Assembly: GCA_947440575.1 (NCBI GenBank)
Contig: CANETF010000012.1
Location: 1-50,116 of the forward strand
From: Verrucomicrobiaceae bacterium
Lineage (GTDB): Bacteria > Verrucomicrobiota > Verrucomicrobiia > Verrucomicrobiales > Verrucomicrobiaceae
Reading direction: 5' to 3'
DNA length: 50,116 nucleotides
Below, piece by piece: positions 34,619 through 43,900 of the stretch; within the stretch, counting starts at the first letter, position 1, and every line of letters starts with the position of its first letter. Under the pieces are notes generated by a model. It searched no databases. It was not told the origin of the DNA and saw only the letters and a program-made list of their open reading frames with translations. Position numbers and translations under genes: made by a program.

Positions 34619-36139
34619 TTAGGATGCGGTGGATTTGGGGGCCTGGCGTCGTTTGGATTTGATCCAAGAGCGTTCGTCTGGGGTGAGGAGGGTTGTCCAG
34701 GTGATGATGGCGAGGAGGGAGGTCAGACCGAGGCCTGAGGCGAGTAGAGATGGATAGGAGGTTGGGGTGCCAAAGGAGGATTGGAACCAGATGGCGGCGA
34801 GGGCGACAGGGGTGAGGACGGCGATGGGTTTGGCGAGGACGAGGAGGTAGGAACGCAGGCTGACGTCCTGGTGACGGGAGACGATGAGGGGCCAGGCGAT
34901 GAGGCCGGTGAGGAGGAGTTCGATGGCGGTGGCGATGACGACGCCTTGGAAGCCGATCCATTGAACGAGGAGGAGGCTGCCGACGAGATTCAGGGCGCCA
35001 CCGATGACGGAGACGAGCGCCATGGAGCCGTGGCGATTGAGGGCGCCGAGGAAGGTGCCGGTGGGGTATTGCATGAGGGTGAGGGAGAGGGGGAAAGCGA
35101 GGATTTGGATGACAAGGTGGGATTGTTCGAAGCCGGGGCCGAGCCAGCGGTCGATGAAGGCGGGACCGAGGAGGAAGAGGCAGATGCCGCCACTGAGAGC
35201 GAAGGGAGCGGAGAGTCGGAGGCTGGAGAGGAGGCGGGAGGCGGCGCCGGAGGGGCCGTGTTGTTCATTGAGTTGGGAGAAGGCAGCGAGGAAGTGGGCA
35301 CCGAAGACCGCGTTGATGAGATCGGAGAAGAGGGTGACGAGGCGGGAGCCGACGGCGTAGTGAGCGACGGCGATGCTGCCAAGATGGGAACCGAGGACTT
35401 GGGTATCGACGCGTTCGCGCATGAAGGAAGCCATGGACCAGAGGGTCATTTTGGCGGCGAACCCGCGAATTTCTTTTTGTTCTGGGAGTGCGAGGGAGGG
35501 CTGAGGAAGCGTTTTGGGAACGAGGGGACGTGCTTGCAGCCAGATGAGGCTTTGTTCGAGCATGAGGCCGATGGCCCAGGCGATGGCGAGGGATTCGAGG
35601 CCGTATCCGGCGAGGAGGAAGGCGATGGTGAGGGTGGTATTGACGAGGAGCCTGGCCATGCCAGCGAGGATGAGTTTGTGATAGAGGATGTGGCTTTTGA
35701 TGAGGGAGGTTTGGACGCGCAGGAAATAGCTGATGCTGGTGAGGAGTCCGCCGATGCCGAGGACGAGGCGGGATTGGTTGAGGGTTTCGGGGTCTGTGAC
35801 CCAGTGGGGCAGGAGGAGGACGGTGGTGGCGGTGAGGAGGAGCGAGGCGATGGCGGCGCGGCGATAGATGCGGCGGAAGTGCTGGAAGACGGCGGCGATG
35901 CGGAGGGGATCGTGGGTGGCGATGGCCTGGCTGAGGCAACGAACGCTGGTTTGATTGAAGCCGAGGTCGAGGAGGTCAAGGTAGCCAAGGACAGAGAGCA
36001 GGAGCATCCAGAGGCCATAGTCAGGTTTTCCCAGTCGATGAATGAGGAAAGGAGAGACCAAGAAGACCACGATGATCTTGATGGCGAAGTCGACCAGATT
36101 GAGGGCCGAGGTGTTGAGGAGACGTTGTTTGAGGCTCAT
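34619..36139 (-). CDS. Wzx-type polysaccharide flippase
   Basis: This 506-residue inner-membrane protein has 12-14 hydrophobic helices in the MOP/MATE-like layout of Wzx. It opens with LNLVDFAIKIIVVFLVSPFL and GKPDYGLWMLLLSVLGYLDLLDLGF, the standard beginning. It would flip the lipid-linked repeat unit to the periplasmic face. A mid-chain cytoplasmic loop contains SLALPEQKEIRGFAAKM. It is the only flippase in the window and pairs with the Wzy-like protein at 22732-24189. Confidence 0.92.
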   Translation of the reverse strand: MSLKQRLLNTSALNLVDFAIKIIVVFLVSPFLIHRLGKPDYGLWMLLLSVLGYLDLLDLGFNQTSVRCLSQAIATHDPLRIAAVFQHFRRIYRRAAIASLLLTATTVLLLPHWVTDPETLNQSRLVLGIGGLLTSISYFLRVQTSLIKSHILYHKLILAGMARLLVNTTLTIAFLLAGYGLESLAIAWAIGLMLEQSLIWLQARPLVPKTLPQPSLALPEQKEIRGFAAKMTLWSMASFMRERVDTQVLGSHLGSIAVAHYAVGSRLVTLFSDLINAVFGAHFLAAFSQLNEQHGPSGAASRLLSSLRLSAPFALSGGICLFLLGPAFIDRWLGPGFEQSHLVIQILAFPLSLTLMQYPTGTFLGALNRHGSMALVSVIGGALNLVGSLLLVQWIGFQGVVIATAIELLLTGLIAWPLIVSRHQDVSLRSYLLVLAKPIAVLTPVALAAIWFQSSFGTPTSYPSLLASGLGLTSLLAIITWTTLLTPDERSWIKSKRRQAPKSTAS

Positions 36140-36172
36140 GCCGGGAGGGGAGCGAGCACTGGGGAAAGGAGA

Positions 36173-36823
36173 TCAGGGTTTGACGATAAACCATGAAGGG
36201 TAATCGAGTTCGAGGGAGGCGATGATGGGGAGGTTTTGAGAGTGAGCGAATTCGTCGACGGCGCGTTTGACGCCGAAGTCGGTGCCGGAGACGATGCCAT
36301 CGAGGTAATCATGGCCGGCGAGGATGCCGCCGGGGCGGACTTTGGGCCACCAGAGCGTGATGTCTTCGACGACGGCGGCGTAGTGGTGCTGGGCGTCGAT
36401 GTAGGCGAAGTCGAGGGAGAGGTCGGCGAAGTCGGGGGCGGCTTCGGCGGAGGTTTTGCGGAGTTGGGCGGCGCGGGTGCCGAAGGGGGCGAGGCGGGAG
36501 CGGGTGGTTTGGAAGTTGGCTTCCTGGCGGGATTGTTCGACGTTGGCGGTGTCGTGGTAACTGGCCGGGTCGAAGGAGCGCCAGGGGTCGATGCAGGTGA
36601 GTTTTTGGCCGGCCCAGGAGGAGAGGAGGATGGTGGAGAAGGTGCCGCGTTGGACGCCGATTTCGACGCCTTGGGAGCGGAGGTTGAGGAGGTTGAGCCA
36701 GAGGGGGAATTCGTCGCGGGTGCGGAGGACGGGTGTGGGAGAAGCGAGGCGGCGGATGATGGCTTCTTCCCGGAGTTGGAGGAGGGCTTGGTAGGCTTTG
36801 GTGAGAGCTTTGAGAAGAGACAT
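36173..36823 (-). CDS. Class I SAM methyltransferase (TylF/methyltransferase 24 type)
   Basis: This 216-residue methyltransferase has the SAM-binding segment GVEIGVQRGTFSTILLS, then KLTCIDPWRSFDP and FAYIDAQHHYAAVVEDI, followed by VRPGGILAGHDYLDGIV. The ID-x-x-H-x-Y and GG-x-x-x-G-H-D patterns are usual for TylF-like or class 24 enzymes that methylate sugars and other hydroxyls. I chose the ATG at 36823; an in-frame codon at 36859 overlaps the upstream gene. It adds a fourth methyltransferase to this operon. Confidence 0.85.
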   Translation of the reverse strand: MSLLKALTKAYQALLQLREEAIIRRLASPTPVLRTRDEFPLWLNLLNLRSQGVEIGVQRGTFSTILLSSWAGQKLTCIDPWRSFDPASYHDTANVEQSRQEANFQTTRSRLAPFGTRAAQLRKTSAEAAPDFADLSLDFAYIDAQHHYAAVVEDITLWWPKVRPGGILAGHDYLDGIVSGTDFGVKRAVDEFAHSQNLPIIASLELDYPSWFIVKP

Positions 36824-36836
36824 GTTCGGTAAGGGA

Positions 36837-38009
36837 TCAGCGGGAGGAGGTGGAGGCAATGAGGGAGCGAAGGAAATCGGCCATTTGGTGGGCGACGATG
36901 GGGCGGTCGAAACGTTGGAGAACAGTGGAACGTGCGGCTTGGCCGATGGCTTGTCTTTGATCGGGGTTTAGGGCGAGGGTGTGGAGGAGTTTTTCGGCGA
37001 GGGCGGAGGGATTGGCAACAGGGGTGATGAAGCCGTCGATGCCGTCGCGGATGACATCGCGAGCGGGGCCGCAGTCGGTGTAGAGCGTGACGCGCTGCAT
37101 GGCCATGGCTTCGACGGGGGAGAGGCCGAAGGTTTCGAGGTGGGAGGGGTAGCAGGCGACGGAGGCGCGACCGAGGATGTTTTGCAGGGCGGATTGGCGG
37201 TCGATGCGGCCGGTGAGGGTGACGGCTTGGCGGGCGAGGGGAGGGAGGGCGGAGAGTTGCTTTTCAAGCCAGTCGGGATTGGGGGCTGAGCCGCAGAGGA
37301 AGAGGGTGGCGTCCGGGCGGAGGGGGAGGATTTGGCTGAAGGCTTGCAGGAGGTCTTGGAGGCCTTTGCGAGGGGTCAGGGAGTTGTGGAAGACGATTCG
37401 GCCCGGGATGGTTTCGGAGGAGGGGAGGGGGGAGAAGGCTTGGGCGTCGATGGCGTTGGGAATGACGGTGGTGACTAGGCTGGGGGGAGGGGGTACGAGG
37501 GAGGTGGTGGCGTCGAGGAAGAAGCGGGAGACGCCGATCCAGGCGCGGGCGCTTTGGAGCATGCGCTGCTCGGATTGATGGAGGGCGGGGTGTCCGGTGC
37601 GTTGGAGGAGGTGGTCGTAGACGAGGTTGCTGCCGTTGAGGCGGGTGATGAGGGGGAGGGTGGAAGCGGGGGGGATGGGGAGCCAGCCATCGTAGTCATC
37701 GGCGAGGAGGGCGTCTGTTTTTGAGTGGCGGAGGTGGCGAGTGAGGAAGCGGCGAAGGGTGCGGCGTTCGAGGGGGAGGCGCCAGCGGAAGGGGAGGCGG
37801 GTCCATGGGGAGGCGAGCCTGAGGATGGTGAGGTTCGGGGTGCGATCTAGAGGTGGGAGGGGGTTCTGGCGGAGGAGGGAAGGGGGATAGACGCCGACGA
37901 TGGTGAGATTGATGCCGTTGGCGACGAGAGCGGGTGCGAGATCCGCCACGGCAGTGCCGATGCCGCCATTGAGAGGGGGCATCTCGGAGCAGATTTGGAC
38001 GAGGTTCAA
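36837..38009 (-). CDS. Family 4 glycosyltransferase, first gene of the large operon
   Basis: The 390-residue GT-B enzyme opens with NLVQICSEMPPLNGGIGTAV, a typical GT4 acceptor-domain start. The C-terminal domain has RIVFHNSLTPRKGLQDLLQ, ATLFLCGSAPNPDW and CYPSHLETFGLSPVEAMAM with the Glu-x7-Glu motif. The start appears to be TTG at 38009, because the conserved residues begin there and no ATG is nearby. A 126-bp palindromic repeat begins 32 bp upstream, in the place where a promoter would be expected. Confidence 0.88.
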   Translation of the reverse strand: MNLVQICSEMPPLNGGIGTAVADLAPALVANGINLTIVGVYPPSLLRQNPLPPLDRTPNLTILRLASPWTRLPFRWRLPLERRTLRRFLTRHLRHSKTDALLADDYDGWLPIPPASTLPLITRLNGSNLVYDHLLQRTGHPALHQSEQRMLQSARAWIGVSRFFLDATTSLVPPPPSLVTTVIPNAIDAQAFSPLPSSETIPGRIVFHNSLTPRKGLQDLLQAFSQILPLRPDATLFLCGSAPNPDWLEKQLSALPPLARQAVTLTGRIDRQSALQNILGRASVACYPSHLETFGLSPVEAMAMQRVTLYTDCGPARDVIRDGIDGFITPVANPSALAEKLLHTLALNPDQRQAIGQAARSTVLQRFDRPIVAHQMADFLRSLIASTSSR

Positions 38010-38040
38010 AGGGCGGGCGGGATTCTGGCTGAGGGTATGG

Positions 38041-38166
38041 TGCCGATTCTCGAAAGGCTTGTCACCTTGCCCAGTGGCGGAGCGGACTCATTCGTTGTGC
38101 GACTTCCTTGCCACTGAGGCCGCTGCGCTCGCCGGATCAAAATGACACTCTTTTCGAGAACCGGCA
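38041..38166. repeat. 126-bp palindromic repeat, copy 1
   Basis: The ends TGCCGATTCTCGAAA and TTTCGAGAACCGGCA pair as an inverted repeat, and a GTCA/TGAC pair extends the stem. An internal hairpin, CAGTGGC/GCCACTG, lies within it. The same element, also exactly 126 bp and about 77% identical by my manual count without gaps, is at 40836-40961. It has no coding capacity. It resembles a REP-type or MITE element and lies just upstream of the GT4 operon. Confidence 0.75.
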
Positions 38167-38223
38167 TAGGTAGCGAACGGAGGTGGGGAAAGAAAGTGGT
38201 TTTGAGAGGTGGGGTGAGGGTAG

Positions 38224-38257
38224 AAAAAAGCCGCCGACCTTTTTGGGGGCGGCGGCT
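38224..38257 (-). terminator. Intrinsic terminator of secreted protein B
   Basis: The stem AGCCGCCG (38229-38236) with CGGCGGCT (38250-38257) continues inward past one mismatch. A6 at 38224-38229 gives a U-tract for the minus-strand gene ending at 38285. The hairpin resembles the terminator after paralogue A at 12036-12070, as if the gene was copied with its terminator. Confidence 0.82.
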
Positions 38258-38284
38258 GAGAAGACTTGGATGACCTAGAGGGGT

Positions 38285-40720
38285 TTATTTATCGCCAAAT
38301 GCGGAGGACAATCTCATTTCGCCACTGACGGGGTCGAGGTCGCCGGGTTGGTTGCTGATGAAGAAGCCACCGCCGAAGCCAGCTGAGGGGCTTGGACCAA
38401 ACATGAAGGGAATACTTTGGATGAGGGTCCCGGTGAAGGTGGTTGGAGTCGAGGAGCGGGGTGTCCAGGTGGGGGTGAAACTGCCGGAGATCTGGCCGAG
38501 ACGCTGATTCACCACCAGGCTGTATTTGCGGTCGATGGGAGCGATTTTGGAGACGGTGCTGCCAAGGATGTTGAAGCTGTTGAAGCTCAAGAAGTCGGGC
38601 AGTTTGCCGTAATCGAAGCTCAGGACGGCATTGCCCGGGGCAGGAGGAGCAACGGGGGCGGCTGGGGCGAGTGGAAGGCTGGAGCCTAGGAGGGCGTTTT
38701 GGACGGTGATGCTGGCGTTGTATTGGGTGCCAATGGCGAATACTCCCAGACCTTCGGGCCAGCCTTCGGTGTAGATTTGAGTCTCACGGGCGGCGGCAGT
38801 GGTGCCGGTGACTTGGGTGACGGAGGGGCGAATCCAGACCATTTCGCCAGCGATAAACGGGGAGAAGGAGAGGGGGTCAGCCGCGACAGGAGCGTCTCCG
38901 GGGTCGGTTGGATAGAGCATGGAGTCGCCCAAATACATGTAGCCGAGGAAGCTGCCACCGAGTTGGGTGGCGGTGCCGCCCGGGGTACGGAGTTGGGAGT
39001 GAAGGGGGAGGAGGGCTAGCACGTTGGAGAACGGTCCGATCAGTGCGGTGGCCAGGGGTGGGTCATTGGGGAGATTGTTGTTGTAGGAGTTGTCAGGAAC
39101 CTCGCAGAGGTTGGTGGCCATGGTGAGGGAGGTGCCGTCGACGAGGTTGCTAATGATGGAGACGCGACCGGTGTTGGAGATGGTGATGAAGGCGGGGCAT
39201 TCACCGTCGATGTCACTTGGACTGAGGATGGCGGTGAAGTAGCCTTGATTGATCGGGCCACCGACGACCGAGGCGCGGTTGAGGACGGTCGCGGGGATCG
39301 TGGTCAACTGGAGCGTGGCATCGCCGTAGGAGGTGCTGTCGCCTGGGAAGGCAGCGACATCCGGGCTGATTGCGGTGCTATCATGGTTGATGATGCATTC
39401 GAGGTAGGGGGAGTCGAGGCCCGAGCAGAGGCACATGTTGAGGGTTTTGGTGGTGTCGAAGGTGAAGTCTTCGGAGGTGACGGGGGCGGTAGCGGGGCCT
39501 TGGATGAACCAGATGGAGTTGTCACCGAGGATGTAGCCGCGGATGGGGAGGTTGCGGCCGTCGATGAGGAGGTTACCGGAGAAGTCGCCGGTGGTTTTGG
39601 AGAGGGTGACGACGACGGAACCGTAAGTCGCGTTCGAGGACTCCGTGTCATATTCCGGAGCGAGGACACCACGGAAGATGGGGGTGCCGATCAGGGAAGA
39701 GAAGGGGTTGGTGATGAAGGCGGCGTCGAGGGAGACGTCGTCATCAGGCATGATGAAGGAGAAGGAGCGACCGGCGATGGTGCCGATGCTGGAATCCTCG
39801 CCGCCCCAGGAGTTCAAGACGAAACCGGTTTTGGCGGCTGCAATGAGAGTGACCTGCGTGCCGGGGCGGATTCTGGAGGATTGGGTGGCGGCGGTGGTTG
39901 GGTTCAGAGCGGTGAAGGTGCCGGAGGGAGCGCGGAGGGTGATGAGGCCGACGTTGTTGGGAGTGGTAGCGCCAGGGACGATGCGATTGACGGTGAGGAC
40001 GGGGTTGCCGACGCGGATGAAGGTGAAGGCGAAAGATGTGCCGGTGCCGGAGGCGGGATCTGCGCTGTATGCTCCGCCTGAGCCGACGGGGTAGGTGCCT
40101 GCGGGGATGGTGAATTTGACTTCAGTCGAGGTAGCGGAGGAGGGGGTGATTGCGGCTGGGGTAAAGCCGGTGATCTGGGTCACTCCGGCAAGGTTGGTGC
40201 CGGTGAGGGTGATCTCGGTTCCGCCGGTGGGGACGATGGCGGGGATGGAGGCGGGGGAGACGTTGGTGATGGTGGGAGTAGCCTCCTCATACGTGTAAGT
40301 TGTGGTCAGGTCGATGGTGTCGACGGGGACTGTCGCTGCCACGCCGCCTTCATCTTGTGCGGCAGGCGCTGCGGCGTAGGTGACGGTCAATATTACTGGG
40401 CCTGCTACCGTTCCGGCTGGGACGGAATCTACCCAAATGGCGGAGTCCAATGCGCCGAATTTGGCCAGATTTTCGCCGAACTTCACACTTTGTAGGCTGT
40501 AGCGCAAGGGAGGCGTAATGGCGACGTTGATATCAACATAGTTCCCACCAGCTAAAGGGCCTCTGTCTGGTGAGACGGAGATGGACAACTCGCCTGCCCG
40601 GGATGTGGGAGCGGAGAGGAGAGTGAGGGAGGTGAGGAGGGCGAGGCCGAGGTGGAGGAGGAGGCTTCGAGTTGGGGAGTGGAATCGGGTTTGGCTCATG
40701 GTGCTGTGGGTTGCTGTCAT
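38285..40720 (-). CDS. Secreted IPT/TIG and InlB-B-repeat-like protein B
   Basis: The 811-residue exported protein is a paralogue of protein A (12098-14512). Shared order: signal peptide (LGLALLTSLTLLSAPTS), SVSPDRGPLAGG with IPT/TIG domains (TLTGTNLAGVTQITGFTP), an InlB-B-like domain (TLIAAAKTGFVLNSWGG, SFSFIMPDDDVSLDAAF), G-x-F-S-G modules (GDFSGNLL, GQISGSFTP) and the end GGGFFISNQPGDLDP. The tail is shorter and lacks A's Pro run. I use the ATG at 40720, since the N-terminal leader then has the same length as in A; ATG 40699 and a longer form to 40762 are possible. No anchor motif is seen. Copies of the 126-bp repeat lie on both sides of the gene. Confidence 0.82.
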   Translation of the reverse strand: MTATHSTMSQTRFHSPTRSLLLHLGLALLTSLTLLSAPTSRAGELSISVSPDRGPLAGGNYVDINVAITPPLRYSLQSVKFGENLAKFGALDSAIWVDSVPAGTVAGPVILTVTYAAAPAAQDEGGVAATVPVDTIDLTTTYTYEEATPTITNVSPASIPAIVPTGGTEITLTGTNLAGVTQITGFTPAAITPSSATSTEVKFTIPAGTYPVGSGGAYSADPASGTGTSFAFTFIRVGNPVLTVNRIVPGATTPNNVGLITLRAPSGTFTALNPTTAATQSSRIRPGTQVTLIAAAKTGFVLNSWGGEDSSIGTIAGRSFSFIMPDDDVSLDAAFITNPFSSLIGTPIFRGVLAPEYDTESSNATYGSVVVTLSKTTGDFSGNLLIDGRNLPIRGYILGDNSIWFIQGPATAPVTSEDFTFDTTKTLNMCLCSGLDSPYLECIINHDSTAISPDVAAFPGDSTSYGDATLQLTTIPATVLNRASVVGGPINQGYFTAILSPSDIDGECPAFITISNTGRVSIISNLVDGTSLTMATNLCEVPDNSYNNNLPNDPPLATALIGPFSNVLALLPLHSQLRTPGGTATQLGGSFLGYMYLGDSMLYPTDPGDAPVAADPLSFSPFIAGEMVWIRPSVTQVTGTTAAARETQIYTEGWPEGLGVFAIGTQYNASITVQNALLGSSLPLAPAAPVAPPAPGNAVLSFDYGKLPDFLSFNSFNILGSTVSKIAPIDRKYSLVVNQRLGQISGSFTPTWTPRSSTPTTFTGTLIQSIPFMFGPSPSAGFGGGFFISNQPGDLDPVSGEMRLSSAFGDK

Positions 40721-40737
40721 TGAGAGTCGGGATTCAT

Positions 40738-40785
40738 TGGGTCTTTTGACCCAGATGGCCATTTCATTACACTAGACGGCCATTT
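40738..40785 (-). promoter_or_regulatory. Hairpin and 21-bp direct repeats upstream of protein B
   Basis: TGGGTC-TTTT-GACCCA (40738-40753) is a perfect hairpin just upstream of the preferred start at 40720. Beyond it GATGGCCATTT (40754) is repeated as GACGGCCATTT (40775), exactly 21 bp or two helical turns apart. This spacing fits binding of a regulator to one DNA face. Confidence 0.35.
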
Positions 40786-40835
40786 TGTCATGAGAAAATT
40801 ATAATATCGCCATAAGCAATTAAGGGGGAGACTTA

Positions 40836-40961
40836 GACCGCTTTGCGAAATGCTTGTCACCCTGCCCGGCGGTGGAGCGCCCTCATTGGCTGCGTCAGCG
40901 GCTTGCCCCTGAGGCCGCTGCGCTCACCGGATCAAAATGACACTTTTCTCGAGGAACGGTC
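40836..40961. repeat. 126-bp palindromic repeat, copy 2
   Basis: This is the second copy of the element at 38041-38166, with no gaps between them. The outermost base pairs differ between the copies but stay complementary (T-A, G-C in copy 1; G-C, A-T in copy 2), which suggests that pairing is maintained. Its right end reaches the TAG stop codon (40963-40961) of the giant gene, so it may act in 3'-end formation. Confidence 0.72.
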
Positions 40962-43900
40962 TAATTGAAAAAGGTATTGTCTCCTCCATCTGTTCCGGCA
41001 GGGGCCACGGGGGGGAGGGTGCCGCCGTCGGTGACGAAGTGGCCGAAGGTACCATCGGCGAATTGGAGCCAGATGGCGGCGCGACCGTTATTGGTGATGA
41101 CGCGGCTCATGCCGCCGGTGCCGCCGGTGGTGGTGGCTTCGTTGCCGGTGGTGAAGCCGAGGTAGAGGTTGCGGACGGTTCGGGTGGTGCCGTTGACGGA
41201 GTAGGTGTTGCCACTGCGGATGGCGTGACTGAAGACACCGGGGGTAGCGACATCGCCAATGAGGAGGAGGCGGTTGGTGGAGGCGGTGGTGCCGGCTGAG
41301 CCGATGGTCAGGGTGCCTGCGGCGGCGAACTTGCCGGAGGGGCTGACGTCTGGGCGGAGGTAGAAGGCGGAGAAGGTGGCGTTGCCGGCTTGGGGGATGG
41401 CCTGGCCCAGGCCGAGGAGTTGGGTGATGATGCCGGAGGTGTTGATGTGCCAGAGGCCCTGGTCATTGGCGCTGGTGGTGCCGTGGAAGACGAGGGAGCC
41501 GTCATCGAGGAGCCAGTGGGTGATGACGGTTTTGAAGGTGATGCTGGAGCGATTGGGGACGGCTTGGCCTTCAAGGAGGGCGAGTTCGAGTCCGGAGGTG
41601 CCTTGGCGCCAGAGGCCGAAGTCGTTGGCGGTGGTGACTCCAGCGACGCCGTTGGTGAGCAGGGCGCCGAAGGCGACGTTGCCGGTGGCGTTGATGCTTT
41701 CGGATTGGAAGGTGTTGAATTGAGCACCGGAGACTCCGGGGACGGCGGTAAGGTTGCTTTGAGCGACGATGACGGGTTCGCCGGCAGAGGCGAAGTTTTG
41801 TTTGAAGATGGCGCGATTTTGAACGGAGGGTAGGACGGATGGGGCGACGGCTGTGAGGAAGGCCGGGTAGGTGCCGAAGCCGGTGGAGGAGACGGCGACG
41901 CGACTCATGAGGTTGCCGACTCTGAGGGTGGTGGAGCCTGCGGCGACTTGGCCTTCGCGGGCGGCGACGGTGGTGGTGCCGTTGGAGGCAATTTTCCAGA
42001 TGCCGGTATCGTTTGCGGCGGTGACGGAGCCTGTGACGAGTTTGAGTTGGGCGGCGAAGTAGCCGTCATTTGCGGCGATTTGCTGAGAGACACCATTGAA
42101 TGCGTTGGAGAAGGTGGTGCCTTTGCGGTAGAATGAGGTGAAGGAGGTACCGTTGTCGACCCAGCCGGCGGCGTTGGCGGTTGAAAGGGCGCCTGCGATG
42201 CCGGACATGACATGGGTGATGCCGGTGTCGGTGATGCGGCCGAAGCGGATGGGTTCGGCGATGGTTTGACCTGAGGTGCCGGTGGAGCCGCCTTCACGGA
42301 GCATGAGGCTGAAGCCGGAGCCATCGTTGATCCAGACGCCGGCGTCATTGGCGGTGGTGATGCCGATGCCGGAGACGCGGCCGTAGAGGACGGTGTGGCC
42401 GAATTCGTTGAGGGAGAGGTCGCCGAAGTAGTTGAAGGTGGCGCCGGGGATGCCGGGAGCGGGGGTGCCGGAGAAGGCGACTGAGGAGGCTGGGAGGAGG
42501 AAGACGTTGGCGACCTGGGTGCTGGTGGAGGCCTGGCCATTGCTGGTGACGATGGCGTTCAGGAGGCCTAGATTGAGACCGCTGATGCCGGTGATCGTGA
42601 GGGTGGTGGCGGTGGCTGTGGAGACGGTGCCGGTGCCAGCGGGGGAGAAGGCGATGGTGTTGTTGGAGGCCGTGGGGTCGAAGCCGAAGCCGTTTATGGT
42701 GAGGGTCTGAGCGGTCGGGGAAATGATGGTGGTGCTGGGGGTGATAACGGGGCGGACGGTGGCGACCTGGACGGGAGCTCCGCTGGAAACGGAGTTGGTG
42801 GTGACCACGGCGCTGAGGGCGCCGGCGCGCAGACCACTGACTGAGACGGTCAAGGAGGTGGCGGTGGCGGCTGTGACGGTTCCGGTGCCGACGGGAGTGA
42901 GGGCAACGGTGTTGTTGGAGGGCGTTGCAGCGTCGAAGTTGGTGCCGGTGATGGTGAGGGTGGCGGCATTGGCGTTCACCGTGGTGGTCGTTAGAGTCAC
43001 AGTTGGATCTGGTGTCACAACAGTGGCCACTTGAGCACTGGTGCTGGCTTGGCCGTTGGTCGTGACGATGGCGTTCAGGGCACCGACGGTCAGGCCGGTG
43101 ATGCCAGTCACAGTGAGTGTGGTCGAGGTGGAGGCTGTTACCGTACCTGTGCCAGCAGGCGAGAAGGCCACGGTGTTGTTGGCAGGCGTGGTGCTGAAGT
43201 TGGCGCCGGTGATTGTCAGCGTGGTGGCGTTGCTGAGGAGGTTCGCGGTGGAAAGCGTTATGGAGGGAGCCGGAGTTGTTAGGCCGCTGAAGGCCACGAC
43301 CTGCTCGATCAGGCCGGAGCTGCCGTTCAGGTAACCGCCCGTCGTGCGGCCTCGGGCGCGGACGTGCCCGCTGGTGGGCAGCGAGAGGCCGGTGAGCTGC
43401 CAGTTCGGCGTGCTGCCCACGCGGGTGCCTGCGCCGAGCGGGGTCCACGTGCTGCCCCCATTCGTGCTCAGCTCCAAAGTGACCTGGGAGAGTTCCGGCG
43501 AGCTGCCGCCTCGCGTCCACGTGACCTGAGCCGTGCTGCTGGCCGCGAGGCTCTGAGTGGCGGCATCGTTGGTCAGCCGCGCCATGAAGTTGCGCGTCGT
43601 CCCATTCATGCTCGTGAAGACGCCCCCAAGCAGCAGCTTGCCATCCGCCTGTACCGCCACGCTGCGGACGGTGCCATTCGCCCCGCCGAGGCCGGCATTG
43701 AAGGCCGTGTCCCGCGTCCCGTCCGCATTCAGCCGAGCGACATAGTTCACCCCGGTCGTCGCGTTAATCGCGCTGCCATTCACGCTCGTGAAGTTGCCCC
43801 CGAGCACCAGCTTGCCATCCGCCTGCAACGCCACGCTATTGACGACGCTATTAGCCCCGCCGAGGCCGGCATTGAAGGCCGTGTCGCGTGTCCCGTCCGC

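Noticed and set aside
34781..36196. A 471-codon plus-strand open frame
   Set aside because: It is antisense to the Wzx gene, with low-complexity acidic composition and no domain.
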